This document shows positions 49,915-57,886 of a stretch of DNA of 64,000 nucleotides, one piece after another. The position numbers and the translations under genes are program-made. The DNA lies in the NCBI RefSeq assembly GCF_043555865.1, contig NZ_JBIGHY010000003.1, forward strand, positions 1 to 64,000. Reading direction: 5' to 3'. Numbering within the stretch: position 1 is the first letter of the stretch; each line of letters opens with the position of its first letter. The notes under the pieces were generated by a model that saw only the letters and a program-made list of their open reading frames with translations, had not been told where the DNA came from and ran no database searches. The DNA comes from Pelomonas dachongensis. Its GTDB lineage: Bacteria > Pseudomonadota > Gammaproteobacteria > Burkholderiales > Burkholderiaceae_C.

Positions 49915-51044
49915 ACAAGCGCTTGCTGAGCCTGGACGCGTTCCGCGGCTTCGCGATCGCGGCCATGCTGCTGGTCAACAACCCGGGCGACTGGGGTCAT
50001 GTCTACGCGCCGCTGCTGCATGCCAAGTGGCATGGCTGGACGTTCACGGACTGGGTGTTCCCGTTCTTCGTCTTCATCAGCGGCATGGCGATGACGATCA
50101 GCCTGGCCCGCCGCGCGCAGGCCGGTGCGGACAAGACCGCGCTGCTGCTGAGCACGTCGCGCCGGGCGCTGGTCATCATCGGCATCGGCTTGCTGCTGAA
50201 CCTCATCCCCAGCTTCAACTTCGACACGGTGCGCATCCCCGGCGTGCTGCAGCGCCTGGGCCTTTGTACGCTGGCGGCGGCGCCCATCGTGCTGTGGTGC
50301 AACTCACGCGGCGTCGCGCTGTGGGCCGTGCTGCTGTTGGCGATCTATTCGCTGATTCAGCTGTGCCTGCCGGTGCCGGATGCGGACGGCGTGGTCCACA
50401 CGGGCTTGCTGGAACCCGGCAAGGACGCCGGGGCCTGGCTGGACCGGTTGCTGATGGACGGCCACCTGTGGCGGCAGGCCAAGACCTGGGATCCCGAGGG
50501 CCTGCTGAGCACGCTGCCGGCCGTGTCCACTCAGCTGCTGGGCGTACTGGCCGGCTATGTGATTGCGTCGAACCGGCAACCGGCCGAGAAGACGATGACC
50601 TGGATGCTGTGGGGCCTGGCGTCGCTGTGGCTGGGGCAGGTGCTGGACGCGTGGCTGATGCCCATCAACAAGTCGCTTTGGACACCGCCCTTCGTGTTCA
50701 CGATGGCCGGCTGGGCGCTGGTGGTGTTCGCCGTCTTCCACTGGCTGCTGGACGCGCTACCGCAGCCGCTGGCCCGCGCGCGCTGGGCGCGGCTGCTGCA
50801 CCCGCTGGTCGTGTTCGGCATGAACGCCCTGTTCCTGTTCGTGCTGTCGGGCTTCATCGCCAAGATGCTCTACACGATCAAGCTGGCCGACGGCTCCAGC
50901 CTGGGCCGCGCGCTGTATGCGCCACTGCGCGATTCGGGGCTCGCGCCCGTCAATGCCTCCCTGCTCCACGCCCTCGCGTTCGTGCTCGTCATGTACGCGG
51001 TGGCGTGGCTCATGTATCGAAAGAACTGGTTCGTGAAGGTCTGA
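49911..51044 (+). CDS. NagX-like membrane acyltransferase (HGSNAT/DUF5009 type)
   Basis: 377-residue polytopic protein with a GTG start overlapping the ampG stop (GTGA). It starts KRLLSLDAFRGFAIAAMLLVNNPGDWGHVYAPLLHAKWHGWTF, the N-terminal region shared by heparan-alpha-glucosaminide acetyltransferases and bacterial NagX; the histidine in LLHAKWHG is the putative acyl carrier. NagX genes accompany amino-sugar uptake operons, so acylation or handling of an amino sugar from peptidoglycan is likely here. Confidence 0.85.
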   Translation: MNKRLLSLDAFRGFAIAAMLLVNNPGDWGHVYAPLLHAKWHGWTFTDWVFPFFVFISGMAMTISLARRAQAGADKTALLLSTSRRALVIIGIGLLLNLIPSFNFDTVRIPGVLQRLGLCTLAAAPIVLWCNSRGVALWAVLLLAIYSLIQLCLPVPDADGVVHTGLLEPGKDAGAWLDRLLMDGHLWRQAKTWDPEGLLSTLPAVSTQLLGVLAGYVIASNRQPAEKTMTWMLWGLASLWLGQVLDAWLMPINKSLWTPPFVFTMAGWALVVFAVFHWLLDALPQPLARARWARLLHPLVVFGMNALFLFVLSGFIAKMLYTIKLADGSSLGRALYAPLRDSGLAPVNASLLHALAFVLVMYAVAWLMYRKNWFVKV

Positions 51045-51048
51045 TGCC

Positions 51049-52311
51049 ATGAAACGCCGTGAACTGCTGAGCCTCGCCAGCCTGCCCTTGCTGACCGCCT
51101 GCGCCACACCGCCCGCCCCCGTGTCTCCCGGCGAGGCCGCGCTGAACGCCACGTCCGCGCCCGCCGCCGGACCGGCCGCCGTGATGGGCCCGCCGCCGCC
51201 GCGCGAATGGCGCGCCGCGTGGGTCGCCACCGTCGCCAACATCGACTGGCCCAGCAAGCCGGGCCTGAGCGCCGAAGCGCAGCAGGCCGAGATCGTGGCG
51301 ATGTGCGACACGGCCCAGCGCATCGGCCTGAACGCGCTGATCCTGCAGGTGCGCACAGCCAACGATGCGCTGTACGAATCGAAGCTGGAGCCGTGGAGCG
51401 AGTACCTGACCGGCACGCAGGGCCAGCACCCCGGCTACGACCCGTTGGCCGTGTGGCTGCGCGAGGCCAAGGCGCGCGGGCTGGAACTGCACGCCTGGTT
51501 CAACCCCTACCGCTCGCGCCACAGCTCGGCCAAGTCGCCGGTGCACGAGAGCCACGTCAGCCGCACCCACCCCGACTGGGTGCGCCGGTACGGCGACCAG
51601 CTGTGGATGGACCCGGGCGAGCCGGCGTCGGCCGAGCACACGCTGGCCGTCGTGAGCGACCTGTTGAGCCGCTACGCGGTGGACGGCGTGCACATCGACG
51701 ACTACTTCTACCCCTACCCCATCACCGACCCCGCCACCAAACTGGAGGTGGACTTCCCCGACGAGCCGAGCTGGCAGAAGTACGTGGCCAAGGGCGGCAG
51801 CTTGAGCCGCCACGACTGGCGCCGCTACAACGTCAACACGCTGGTGCAGCGCCTGTACGCGATGGCCCACGAGGTGCGCCCCGGCACGCGCGTGGGCGTC
51901 AGCCCCTTCGGCATTCCCAAGCCGGGCATGCGGCCGGCTGGCATCAGCGGCTTCAGCCAGTACGACAAGCTGTATGCCGACGTGGAGCTGTGGCTGCGCG
52001 AGGGCTGGATGGACTACCTCGCGCCGCAGCTGTACTGGCCGCGCTCGCAGACCGCCCAGGCCTTCGAGCCGCTGCTGCAGGCCTGGCGCGCCAACAACCC
52101 GCTGGGCCGGCCCATCCATCCGGGCCTGTTCACCAGCCGCATCAACGACACGCCACAGAGCTGGCAGCCCGACGAGGTGCTGGCGCAGATCGAGATCATC
52201 CGCCAGCAGTCACCCGGCAGCGGCCACATCCACTTCTCGATGGTGGCGCTGCAGCAAAACCGCAAGGGCCTGGCCGACGCGCTGCGCGCGGGGCCGTACG
52301 CGGCGCCCTGA
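51049..52311 (+). CDS. GHL10-family glycosyl hydrolase lipoprotein (DigH-like)
   Basis: 420-residue lipoprotein (LLTACATPP, cysteine near residue 18). The catalytic TIM barrel covers about residues 50-380: REWRAAWVATVANIDWPSKPG, LILQVRTANDALYESKLEPWSEY, GVHIDDYFYPYP with the likely acidic residues, and VGVSPFGIPKPG. DigH-type members cut peptide-free glycan strands of peptidoglycan. It begins 4 bases after the NagX-like gene and completes a murQ-ampG-nagX-ghl10 recycling cluster. Confidence 0.88.
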   Translation: MKRRELLSLASLPLLTACATPPAPVSPGEAALNATSAPAAGPAAVMGPPPPREWRAAWVATVANIDWPSKPGLSAEAQQAEIVAMCDTAQRIGLNALILQVRTANDALYESKLEPWSEYLTGTQGQHPGYDPLAVWLREAKARGLELHAWFNPYRSRHSSAKSPVHESHVSRTHPDWVRRYGDQLWMDPGEPASAEHTLAVVSDLLSRYAVDGVHIDDYFYPYPITDPATKLEVDFPDEPSWQKYVAKGGSLSRHDWRRYNVNTLVQRLYAMAHEVRPGTRVGVSPFGIPKPGMRPAGISGFSQYDKLYADVELWLREGWMDYLAPQLYWPRSQTAQAFEPLLQAWRANNPLGRPIHPGLFTSRINDTPQSWQPDEVLAQIEIIRQQSPGSGHIHFSMVALQQNRKGLADALRAGPYAAP

Positions 52312-52323
52312 CGGCCGGCGCGC

Positions 52324-52836
52324 ATGAGCGGTGTGCGCCTCGCCGAGCCCGACCCCGGGTGGCCGGCGCAGTTCGACGCCACCGCCGCCGCGCTGCGCGC
52401 GGTGCTGGGCGACACCCCTGGCGCCATCGAGCACATCGGCAGCACCGCCGTACCCGGCCTTTGCGCCAAGCCCGTGCTGGACTTGATGCTCGGCGTCGAC
52501 AACCTGGCGGCCGTCGAAGCCCGTACAACCGCACTGGCGGCGCTGGGCTATCGCTACCGGCCCGCGTACGAGACCGAACTGCCCGAGCGGCGCTACTTCG
52601 TGCGGGATGCGACGGGTGACATGCCGCGTGTGCACCTGCATGCCGTCGTGCGTGGCGGTGTGCTGTGGCGCGATCACCTGGCGTTTCGCGACGCGCTGCG
52701 GGCCGACGCCGCACTGGCACAGCGCTACGGCGAGCTGAAGCGCGCGCTGGCCGCTCGGCATGCGGCGGACAAGGCGGCCTACACCGAAGCGAAGGCGCCG
52801 TTCATCCGTGCCGTCCTGGCGGCCGGGAGGTGCTGA
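52324..52836 (+). CDS. GrpB/UPF0157 family protein
   Basis: 170 residues of the nucleotidyltransferase-like GrpB family. Signature blocks are LAEPDPGWPAQFDATAAAL, AIEHIGSTAVPGLCAKPVLDLMLGV (with the GSTAVPG loop and metal-binding DLML aspartate), and MPRVHLHAV. The function of the family is not established. It starts 12 bases after the glycosyl hydrolase and may be cotranscribed. Confidence 0.9.
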   Translation: MSGVRLAEPDPGWPAQFDATAAALRAVLGDTPGAIEHIGSTAVPGLCAKPVLDLMLGVDNLAAVEARTTALAALGYRYRPAYETELPERRYFVRDATGDMPRVHLHAVVRGGVLWRDHLAFRDALRADAALAQRYGELKRALAARHAADKAAYTEAKAPFIRAVLAAGRC

Positions 52837-52914
52837 GTGACACGCGCATGACGGCGACAGGGCGCTTGCGTCTGTTGCATCTCGCTTCCCCCTAACCCCG
52901 CAGCGCCGCGCCTG

Positions 52915-52948
52915 TTGTCACGCCGGGTTCACGCGCACTGCCTAGCGT
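52915..52948 (+). promoter_or_regulatory. Candidate Pho box and -10 of the phosphodiesterase gene
   Basis: TTGTCAC (52915-52921), four bases, then GGTTCAC (52926-52932) repeat TCAC at an 11-base period, the geometry of a PhoB site. A TAGCGT box follows 10 bases later (52943-52948), where PhoB sites usually replace the -35. Confidence 0.4.
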
Positions 52949-52975
52949 GCGCGCATCGACTCAACGGAGACCCCG

Positions 52976-54265
52976 ATGCGCCATTTCCTCACCCGCCTGG
53001 CCCTGCTCGCGCTGGGCGCGGCCGCCCTGCCCGCCTCCGCCCACGACTTCGACAACGACCGCCGCGGCGGCCATCACGACCCGCGCGGCCGTGACGGTAT
53101 CGCCAGCGTGCAGATGGGCCCGCGCCCGTTCTTCCTCGTCAACGAGATGGCGGACAGCCCGCTGAAGCAGCGGCTGCAGCGCTGCGCCGCCACGCGCGAG
53201 CAGTACCAGCCCACGCTGTTCTCTATCGGCCACCGCGGTGCGCCGCTGATGTTCCCGGAGCACACCAAGGAAAGCTACGAGGCCGCGGCCCGCAGCGGCG
53301 CCGGCATCGTCGAGTGCGACGTGACGTTCACGAAGGACAGGCAGCTGGTGTGCCGCCACGCGCAGAACGACCTGCACACCACCACCAACATCCTCGCCAC
53401 GCCGCTGGCAGCCAAGTGCGTCACGCCGTTCACGCCGGCGCAGTTCGATGCGGCGGGCACGCTGGTCGCCCCGGCCGCGGCCGAGTGCCGCACATCGGAG
53501 CTGACGCTGGCCGAGTTCAAAACGCTGCGCGGCAAGATGGACGCGTTCAACCCGCGCGGCCGCACGGTGGCCGAGTACATGGCCGGTACGCCCAACTTCC
53601 GCACCGACCTGCACGCCGGCCCCACCAGCGGCACGCTGCTGACGCTGAAGGAGGCCATCGCGCTGTTCAAGCAGCTGGACGTGAAGATGACGCCCGAGCT
53701 GAAGTCGCCCAGCGTGCCCATGCCGTTCAACGGCTACACGCAGGCCGCCTACGCGCAACAGATGATCGACGAGCACAAGGCGATGGGCGTGCCGCCGCGC
53801 GACCTCTGGCCGCAGAGCTTCGACATCAACGACGTGCTGTACTGGGTCAGGAACGAGCCGGCCTACGGTCGCCAGGCCGTGTACCTGGACGACGCCAACG
53901 TGGTGGCCGACCTGCCCACCGCGCAGCAGCTGAAGGCCTACCGCGCCGCCGGCATCCGCATCGTCGCCCCGCCCATCTTTGCGCTGCTGGCGGCTGACAG
54001 CAGCGGCAACCTGATGCCCTCGGCCTACGCCCGCAACGCCAGGGCGGCCGGGCTGGACATCATTGCCTGGTCGCTGGAGCGCAGCGGCATCCTGGCCGAT
54101 GGCAACAACGGCTTCTACCTGCAGACGGTCGATGCCGCCATCAAGCGCGAGGGCGATGTCTACCGCGTGCTGGACGTGCTGGCCGAGCAGGTCGGCGTGA
54201 TGGGCGTGTTCTCGGACTGGCCTGCCACCACCAGCTTCTACGCCAACTGCACGGGCCAGCGCTGA
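52976..54265 (+). CDS. Exported glycerophosphodiester phosphodiesterase
   Basis: 429 residues with a signal peptide (cleavage near LPASAHD, residue 22). The GDPD TIM barrel shows FSIGHRGAPLMFPEHTKESYEAAARSGAG and IVECDVTFTKDRQLVCRHA, which hold the catalytic histidines and metal-binding glutamate/aspartate, and later MTPELKSPS and the exit motif VFSDWPATTSFYANC. It would release glycerol phosphate from phospholipid head groups in the periplasm. A possible Pho box upstream suggests phosphate control. Confidence 0.92.
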   Translation: MRHFLTRLALLALGAAALPASAHDFDNDRRGGHHDPRGRDGIASVQMGPRPFFLVNEMADSPLKQRLQRCAATREQYQPTLFSIGHRGAPLMFPEHTKESYEAAARSGAGIVECDVTFTKDRQLVCRHAQNDLHTTTNILATPLAAKCVTPFTPAQFDAAGTLVAPAAAECRTSELTLAEFKTLRGKMDAFNPRGRTVAEYMAGTPNFRTDLHAGPTSGTLLTLKEAIALFKQLDVKMTPELKSPSVPMPFNGYTQAAYAQQMIDEHKAMGVPPRDLWPQSFDINDVLYWVRNEPAYGRQAVYLDDANVVADLPTAQQLKAYRAAGIRIVAPPIFALLAADSSGNLMPSAYARNARAAGLDIIAWSLERSGILADGNNGFYLQTVDAAIKREGDVYRVLDVLAEQVGVMGVFSDWPATTSFYANCTGQR

Positions 54266-54316
54266 GCGGCCGGCTGGCCCGGCTTTCGACCGCCGGCCAC
54301 TGTGGCGGCGCAACCA

Positions 54317-54339
54317 CCCATGCCGCCCTGGGGCATGGG
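54317..54339 (+). terminator. Strong hairpin after the phosphodiesterase gene
   Basis: cccatgcc (54317-54324) pairs with ggcatggg (54332-54339), loop 7. No T run follows, so termination is possible but not assured. A TACACT -10-like box for the next transcript follows at 54362-54367. Confidence 0.4.
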
Positions 54340-54396
54340 CCGCGCCCACAGCACGCCTGCCTACACTGAGCCCGCGCCTTCCACCCGGAAGCCGCC

Positions 54397-54444
54397 GGCC
54401 CGGACGACCGGGCCCGCCTGACCGACGCCCGGGACGACCCGGGC
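54397..54444 (+). promoter_or_regulatory. Guanidine-II (mini-ykkC) riboswitch
   Basis: Two perfect 7-bp GC hairpins each close on an ACGA loop: 54397-54403/54408-54414 (loop 54404-54407) and 54427-54433/54438-54444 (loop 54434-54437), 12 bases apart. Tandem hairpins with ACGR loops define this guanidine-sensing class. The gene behind it is a Gdx/SugE exporter, the expected target. A third, 5-bp hairpin with loop CACGA (54448-54462) follows next to the Shine-Dalgarno sequence (54464-54468). Confidence 0.92.
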
Positions 54445-54475
54445 ATTGCGCGCACGACGCGCCAGGAGACGGGCC

Positions 54476-54790
54476 ATGGCCTGGCTGCTTCTCGTCATTG
54501 CCGGCCTGTTCGAGGTCGGCTGGGCCATCGGCCTCAAGTACACGGACGGCTTCACGCGCCCCTGGCCCACCGCCGGCACCGTGGCGGCCATGGTCATCAG
54601 CGTCGCGCTGCTGGGCGTGGCGATGCGCACGCTGCCGGTGGGCACCGCCTATGCAGTGTGGACCGGCATCGGGGCCGTCGGCACGGTGGTGCTGGGCATG
54701 GTGCTGTTCCACGAGCCCGCCACGGTCGCCCGCCTGACCTGCGTGGGCTTCATCCTGGCCGGCATCGTGGGCCTGAAGCTGACCGCCTGA
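54476..54790 (+). CDS. gdx: Guanidinium exporter (SMR family, Gdx/SugE)
   Basis: 104-residue inner-membrane protein with four helices, working as an antiparallel dimer that exchanges guanidinium for protons. The start MAWLLLVIAGLFEVGWAIGLKYTDGF carries the essential glutamate E13 in the Gdx pattern. GTAYAVWTGIGAVGTVVLGM and LIxAGIVGLKL complete the fold. AGGAG precedes the ATG by 7 bases. The guanidine-II riboswitch upstream makes guanidinium, not quaternary ammonium, the natural substrate. Confidence 0.95.
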   Translation: MAWLLLVIAGLFEVGWAIGLKYTDGFTRPWPTAGTVAAMVISVALLGVAMRTLPVGTAYAVWTGIGAVGTVVLGMVLFHEPATVARLTCVGFILAGIVGLKLTA

Positions 54791-54887
54791 GCGGTGTGTG
54801 AACCATTCACCCACCGAGGTGCCGCAGGCGGATAGCGCTGTCTTTCTCTCCATAATCCGCGCGCCAAGAACGCACAAGGAGACAGGG

Positions 54888-56924
54888 ATGGATGGGCTGA
54901 GCCGGGCGCTGGCATGCGCGACTGCAGTGACGATGGCACTGACACTGGCGATCGCACTGGGCGGAGTCGCTCCGGTGCAGGCGGCGGCTGACACGCCGCC
55001 CCTGCCCGCCGAGATCTTCTTCAGGCATCCGGCTGTGCTGCAGGTCAAGCTGTCGCCCGGCGGCCGCTACGTGGGCCTCACACGCGTGCACGACAACCGC
55101 CGCGCCGCCCTGCTGGTGGTGGACCTGCAGAGCAGTGAGCCGGCCAAGGTGGTGGCGTTCTTCGCCAAACAGGACGTCGCCTGGTTCGACTGGGTCAACG
55201 ACGAGCGCCTGCTGTTCCAGCTCGGCAAGATCGAGCCAGCCCGCCACACCACGCACCTACCGGGGCTGTACGCGGTCGACGCGGATGGCGGCAAGCTCGC
55301 CGAGCTGATCTGCAGCGAGATCGACTCCTGCATGCAGCAGTCGGACTCCCTGCGCCCCGACCACGTCTTGCTCAGCGTGCCCCGGCAGCAGCCTGGCGTG
55401 CGGCCCGATGAAGTCATCGTCGGCCGGTTCGACTTCCAGTTGCGGCATGTCGAGCCCAAGTGGCTGAATGTGAAGAGCGGTCTGGTGCGCAAGATGGACA
55501 TGCCCCCGCCGCCCGAGCGGGCGGTGCAGTGGATCTTCGACAGCAAGGGCCAGCCACGCGTGGCCATGAGTCTGTACGACGATGATGGCCGCGGCGTGCT
55601 GCACTGGCTGGCGCCCGGCGCGGACCAGTGGCGGCAACTGGCCAGCTTCAAGCTCGTCGAGCCGCCGTTCACGGCGCTGGGCGTCTCCGACGATGGCCAG
55701 CTTTACGTGACCGAGCCGCGCGGCCCGGCCCGCGAGGCGGTGCTGACGACCTTCGACTTCGCCGCTGGCAAGCCCGCCGCGCGACCCCTCGTGCAGGCGC
55801 CCGGGTTCGACTTCAGCGGCGAGCTGCTGCACGGCGCCCCCGGCCAGGGCGTGCTCGGCGTGAGCCTGCATGCCGATTCGCAGGTGACGGTCTGGACCGA
55901 CCCGGCCATGAAGAAGTTCCAGGCCGAAGCCGACGCCCGCCTCCCCGGCCGCGTCAACCGCATCGACTGCCGCCGCTGCGGCGCGCCGGACATGGTGGCG
56001 CTGGTGCACTCCTACGCCGACCGCGACCCTGGTCGCTACCTCCTTTACCGCGCTGACACGAAGCGCTGGGAGAACGTCGCCGTCGTCATGCCCGGCACGC
56101 GTGCCCAGCAGATGGCGGCGGTGGATTTCCAGCGCATCCAGGCCCGCGACGGCCGCGACCTGCCGGTCTGGCTGACGCTGCCGCAAGGCGTGGCGCCGGG
56201 CCAGCCGGCGCCCGCCGTCGTGCTGGTCCACGGCGGCCCCTGGCTGCGCAACGGTCACTGGCGCTGGGAGCCGATGGCGCAGTTCCTGGCCTCGCGCGGC
56301 TACCTCGTCATCGAGCCCGAGTTCCGCGGCAGCCAGGGCTATGGCGATGCCCACTTCAAGGCCGGCTTCAAGCAGTGGGGCCTGGCCATGCAGGACGACC
56401 TGGCGGATGCGCTGCTGTGGGCGCGCAAGACGAGCCTGGCCACCGACAGCGCCTGCGTGATGGGCGCCAGCTACGGCGGCTACGCCACCGCCATGGGTCT
56501 GATCCGCCATCCCGAGCTGTTCCGCTGCGGCGTCAGCTGGGTCGGCGTGGCCGACCTGCCGCTGCACCTGGAGGGCGGCTTCTTCGTCGTCGACGACCTG
56601 CACGGCTATGCGCGCCGGCATGCCTACCCCGAGCTGATCGGCGACGCCAAGAAGGATGCCGCGCAGCTCATCGAGGTGTCGCCCGTGCACCAGGCGTCAC
56701 GCATCAAGGCGCCGCTGCTGCTGGCTTACGGCGCCGACGACGTGCGCGTGCCCAAGGACCACGGCCGCCGCCTGCGCGACGCGATGACCAAGGCCGGCAA
56801 CCCACCCGAGTACGTCGAGTACGAGAACGAGGGGCACGGCTGGCAGCAGATGAGCACGCGGCTGGACTTCGCGCGGCGCGTGGAGAGCTTTCTGGGCAGG
56901 CACCTGAAGCCGGCCGCCCCCTGA
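54888..56924 (+). CDS. Exported S9-family prolyl oligopeptidase-like peptidase
   Basis: 678 residues. A signal peptide (LTLAIALGGVAPVQAAA) precedes a beta-propeller domain (about 45-420) and an alpha/beta-hydrolase domain (about 425-675). The catalytic serine is in MGASYGGYATAMG, the aspartate in YGADDVRVP and the histidine in ENEGHGWQQ. AAGGAG lies 8 bases before the ATG at 54888; an upstream frame from 54798 hides the signal peptide. It would cleave peptides in the periplasm. It stands alone. Confidence 0.93.
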   Translation: MDGLSRALACATAVTMALTLAIALGGVAPVQAAADTPPLPAEIFFRHPAVLQVKLSPGGRYVGLTRVHDNRRAALLVVDLQSSEPAKVVAFFAKQDVAWFDWVNDERLLFQLGKIEPARHTTHLPGLYAVDADGGKLAELICSEIDSCMQQSDSLRPDHVLLSVPRQQPGVRPDEVIVGRFDFQLRHVEPKWLNVKSGLVRKMDMPPPPERAVQWIFDSKGQPRVAMSLYDDDGRGVLHWLAPGADQWRQLASFKLVEPPFTALGVSDDGQLYVTEPRGPAREAVLTTFDFAAGKPAARPLVQAPGFDFSGELLHGAPGQGVLGVSLHADSQVTVWTDPAMKKFQAEADARLPGRVNRIDCRRCGAPDMVALVHSYADRDPGRYLLYRADTKRWENVAVVMPGTRAQQMAAVDFQRIQARDGRDLPVWLTLPQGVAPGQPAPAVVLVHGGPWLRNGHWRWEPMAQFLASRGYLVIEPEFRGSQGYGDAHFKAGFKQWGLAMQDDLADALLWARKTSLATDSACVMGASYGGYATAMGLIRHPELFRCGVSWVGVADLPLHLEGGFFVVDDLHGYARRHAYPELIGDAKKDAAQLIEVSPVHQASRIKAPLLLAYGADDVRVPKDHGRRLRDAMTKAGNPPEYVEYENEGHGWQQMSTRLDFARRVESFLGRHLKPAAP

Positions 56925-57064
56925 CGCGCGCGGCACGGCGCCATCGCGCCTTGCAAAAAAACATCGCCTCGCCTTGATCCAGCGCAGTCTGGCACCCTTG
57001 ACGCCCGCGGGGGATATCCCTCCATACTCTTCCCGCGGGCGACACGCACATCAGGGAGAAGGGC

Positions 57065-57886
57065 ATGAGAAGCCAAGCGGCACTGCAGCGCCACCATGCC
57101 GTCATCAGCGGGCAGGGGGACACCACGCTGGTGTTCGTGCACGGCTTCGGCTGTGATCGCAACATCTGGCGCTTCGTGGCGCCTGCCTTCGAGGCCCAGC
57201 ATCGCACCCTGGTCTACGACCATGCCGGCTGCGGCGACGCGCTGGCGGCCTGGGATGTGCAGCACCACGCCAGCCTGAAGGGCTACGCGGCCGACCTGCT
57301 GGCCGTGCTGGACGCGGCCGGGCTGGAACGGGTCATCTGCGTCGCCCATTCCGTGGGCGGCGTCATCGCGCTGCTGGCGGCCGAGCAGCAACCCCAGCGG
57401 TTCGAGCACCTGCTGATGCTGGCGCCGTCGCCCCGCTTCATCAACGATCCGCCGGACTATGTCGGCGGCTTCGAACGTGAAGACCTGGACGAGATGTTCC
57501 ACCTGATGGAGTCCAACCATTTCGGCTGGGCCCGCTTCCTGGCGCCCATGGCCATCGGCGAGGCCAATCCGCAGGAACTGGTGCAGCAGTTCGAGACGGC
57601 GCTGTGCGCACTGGAGCCGCGCATCGCACGCCATTTTGCGCGGCTGGCCTTCCTCGTCGAGGCCCGCGCGCTGGTGGGCCGGGCCCGCGTGCCCGCAACC
57701 ATTGTCCAGAGCCTGCACGACAGCGTCGCGCCGCCCGAGGTGGGGCGCTGGATGCACCGCCACATGCCGCTGAGCCGCCTGCGTGAGGTCGACATCTCAG
57801 GCCACTGCCCGCATGTCAGCCACCCGGCATTGACCATGCAGTTGATCCAGGAGGTGCTCGATGCCCGGACTGCCGCCGGAGCTTGA
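57065..57886 (+). CDS. RsbQ-like alpha/beta hydrolase
   Basis: 273-residue soluble hydrolase closely resembling RsbQ, the partner of the PAS-bearing phosphatase RsbP in Bacillus. Shared stretches include FVHGFGCDRNIW, LVYDHAGCGD, LAPSPRFINDPPDYVGGFE and GHCPHVSHP. The triad falls at S96 (AHSVGG), D219 (HDSVAPP) and H247, the same numbers as RsbQ. RsbQ is thought to supply a small ligand to the PAS domain. Here the gene overlaps by 26 bases a kinase whose first domain is PAS, which suggests an analogous two-protein sensor. GGGAGAAGG precedes the ATG. Confidence 0.92.
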   Translation: MRSQAALQRHHAVISGQGDTTLVFVHGFGCDRNIWRFVAPAFEAQHRTLVYDHAGCGDALAAWDVQHHASLKGYAADLLAVLDAAGLERVICVAHSVGGVIALLAAEQQPQRFEHLLMLAPSPRFINDPPDYVGGFEREDLDEMFHLMESNHFGWARFLAPMAIGEANPQELVQQFETALCALEPRIARHFARLAFLVEARALVGRARVPATIVQSLHDSVAPPEVGRWMHRHMPLSRLREVDISGHCPHVSHPALTMQLIQEVLDARTAAGA

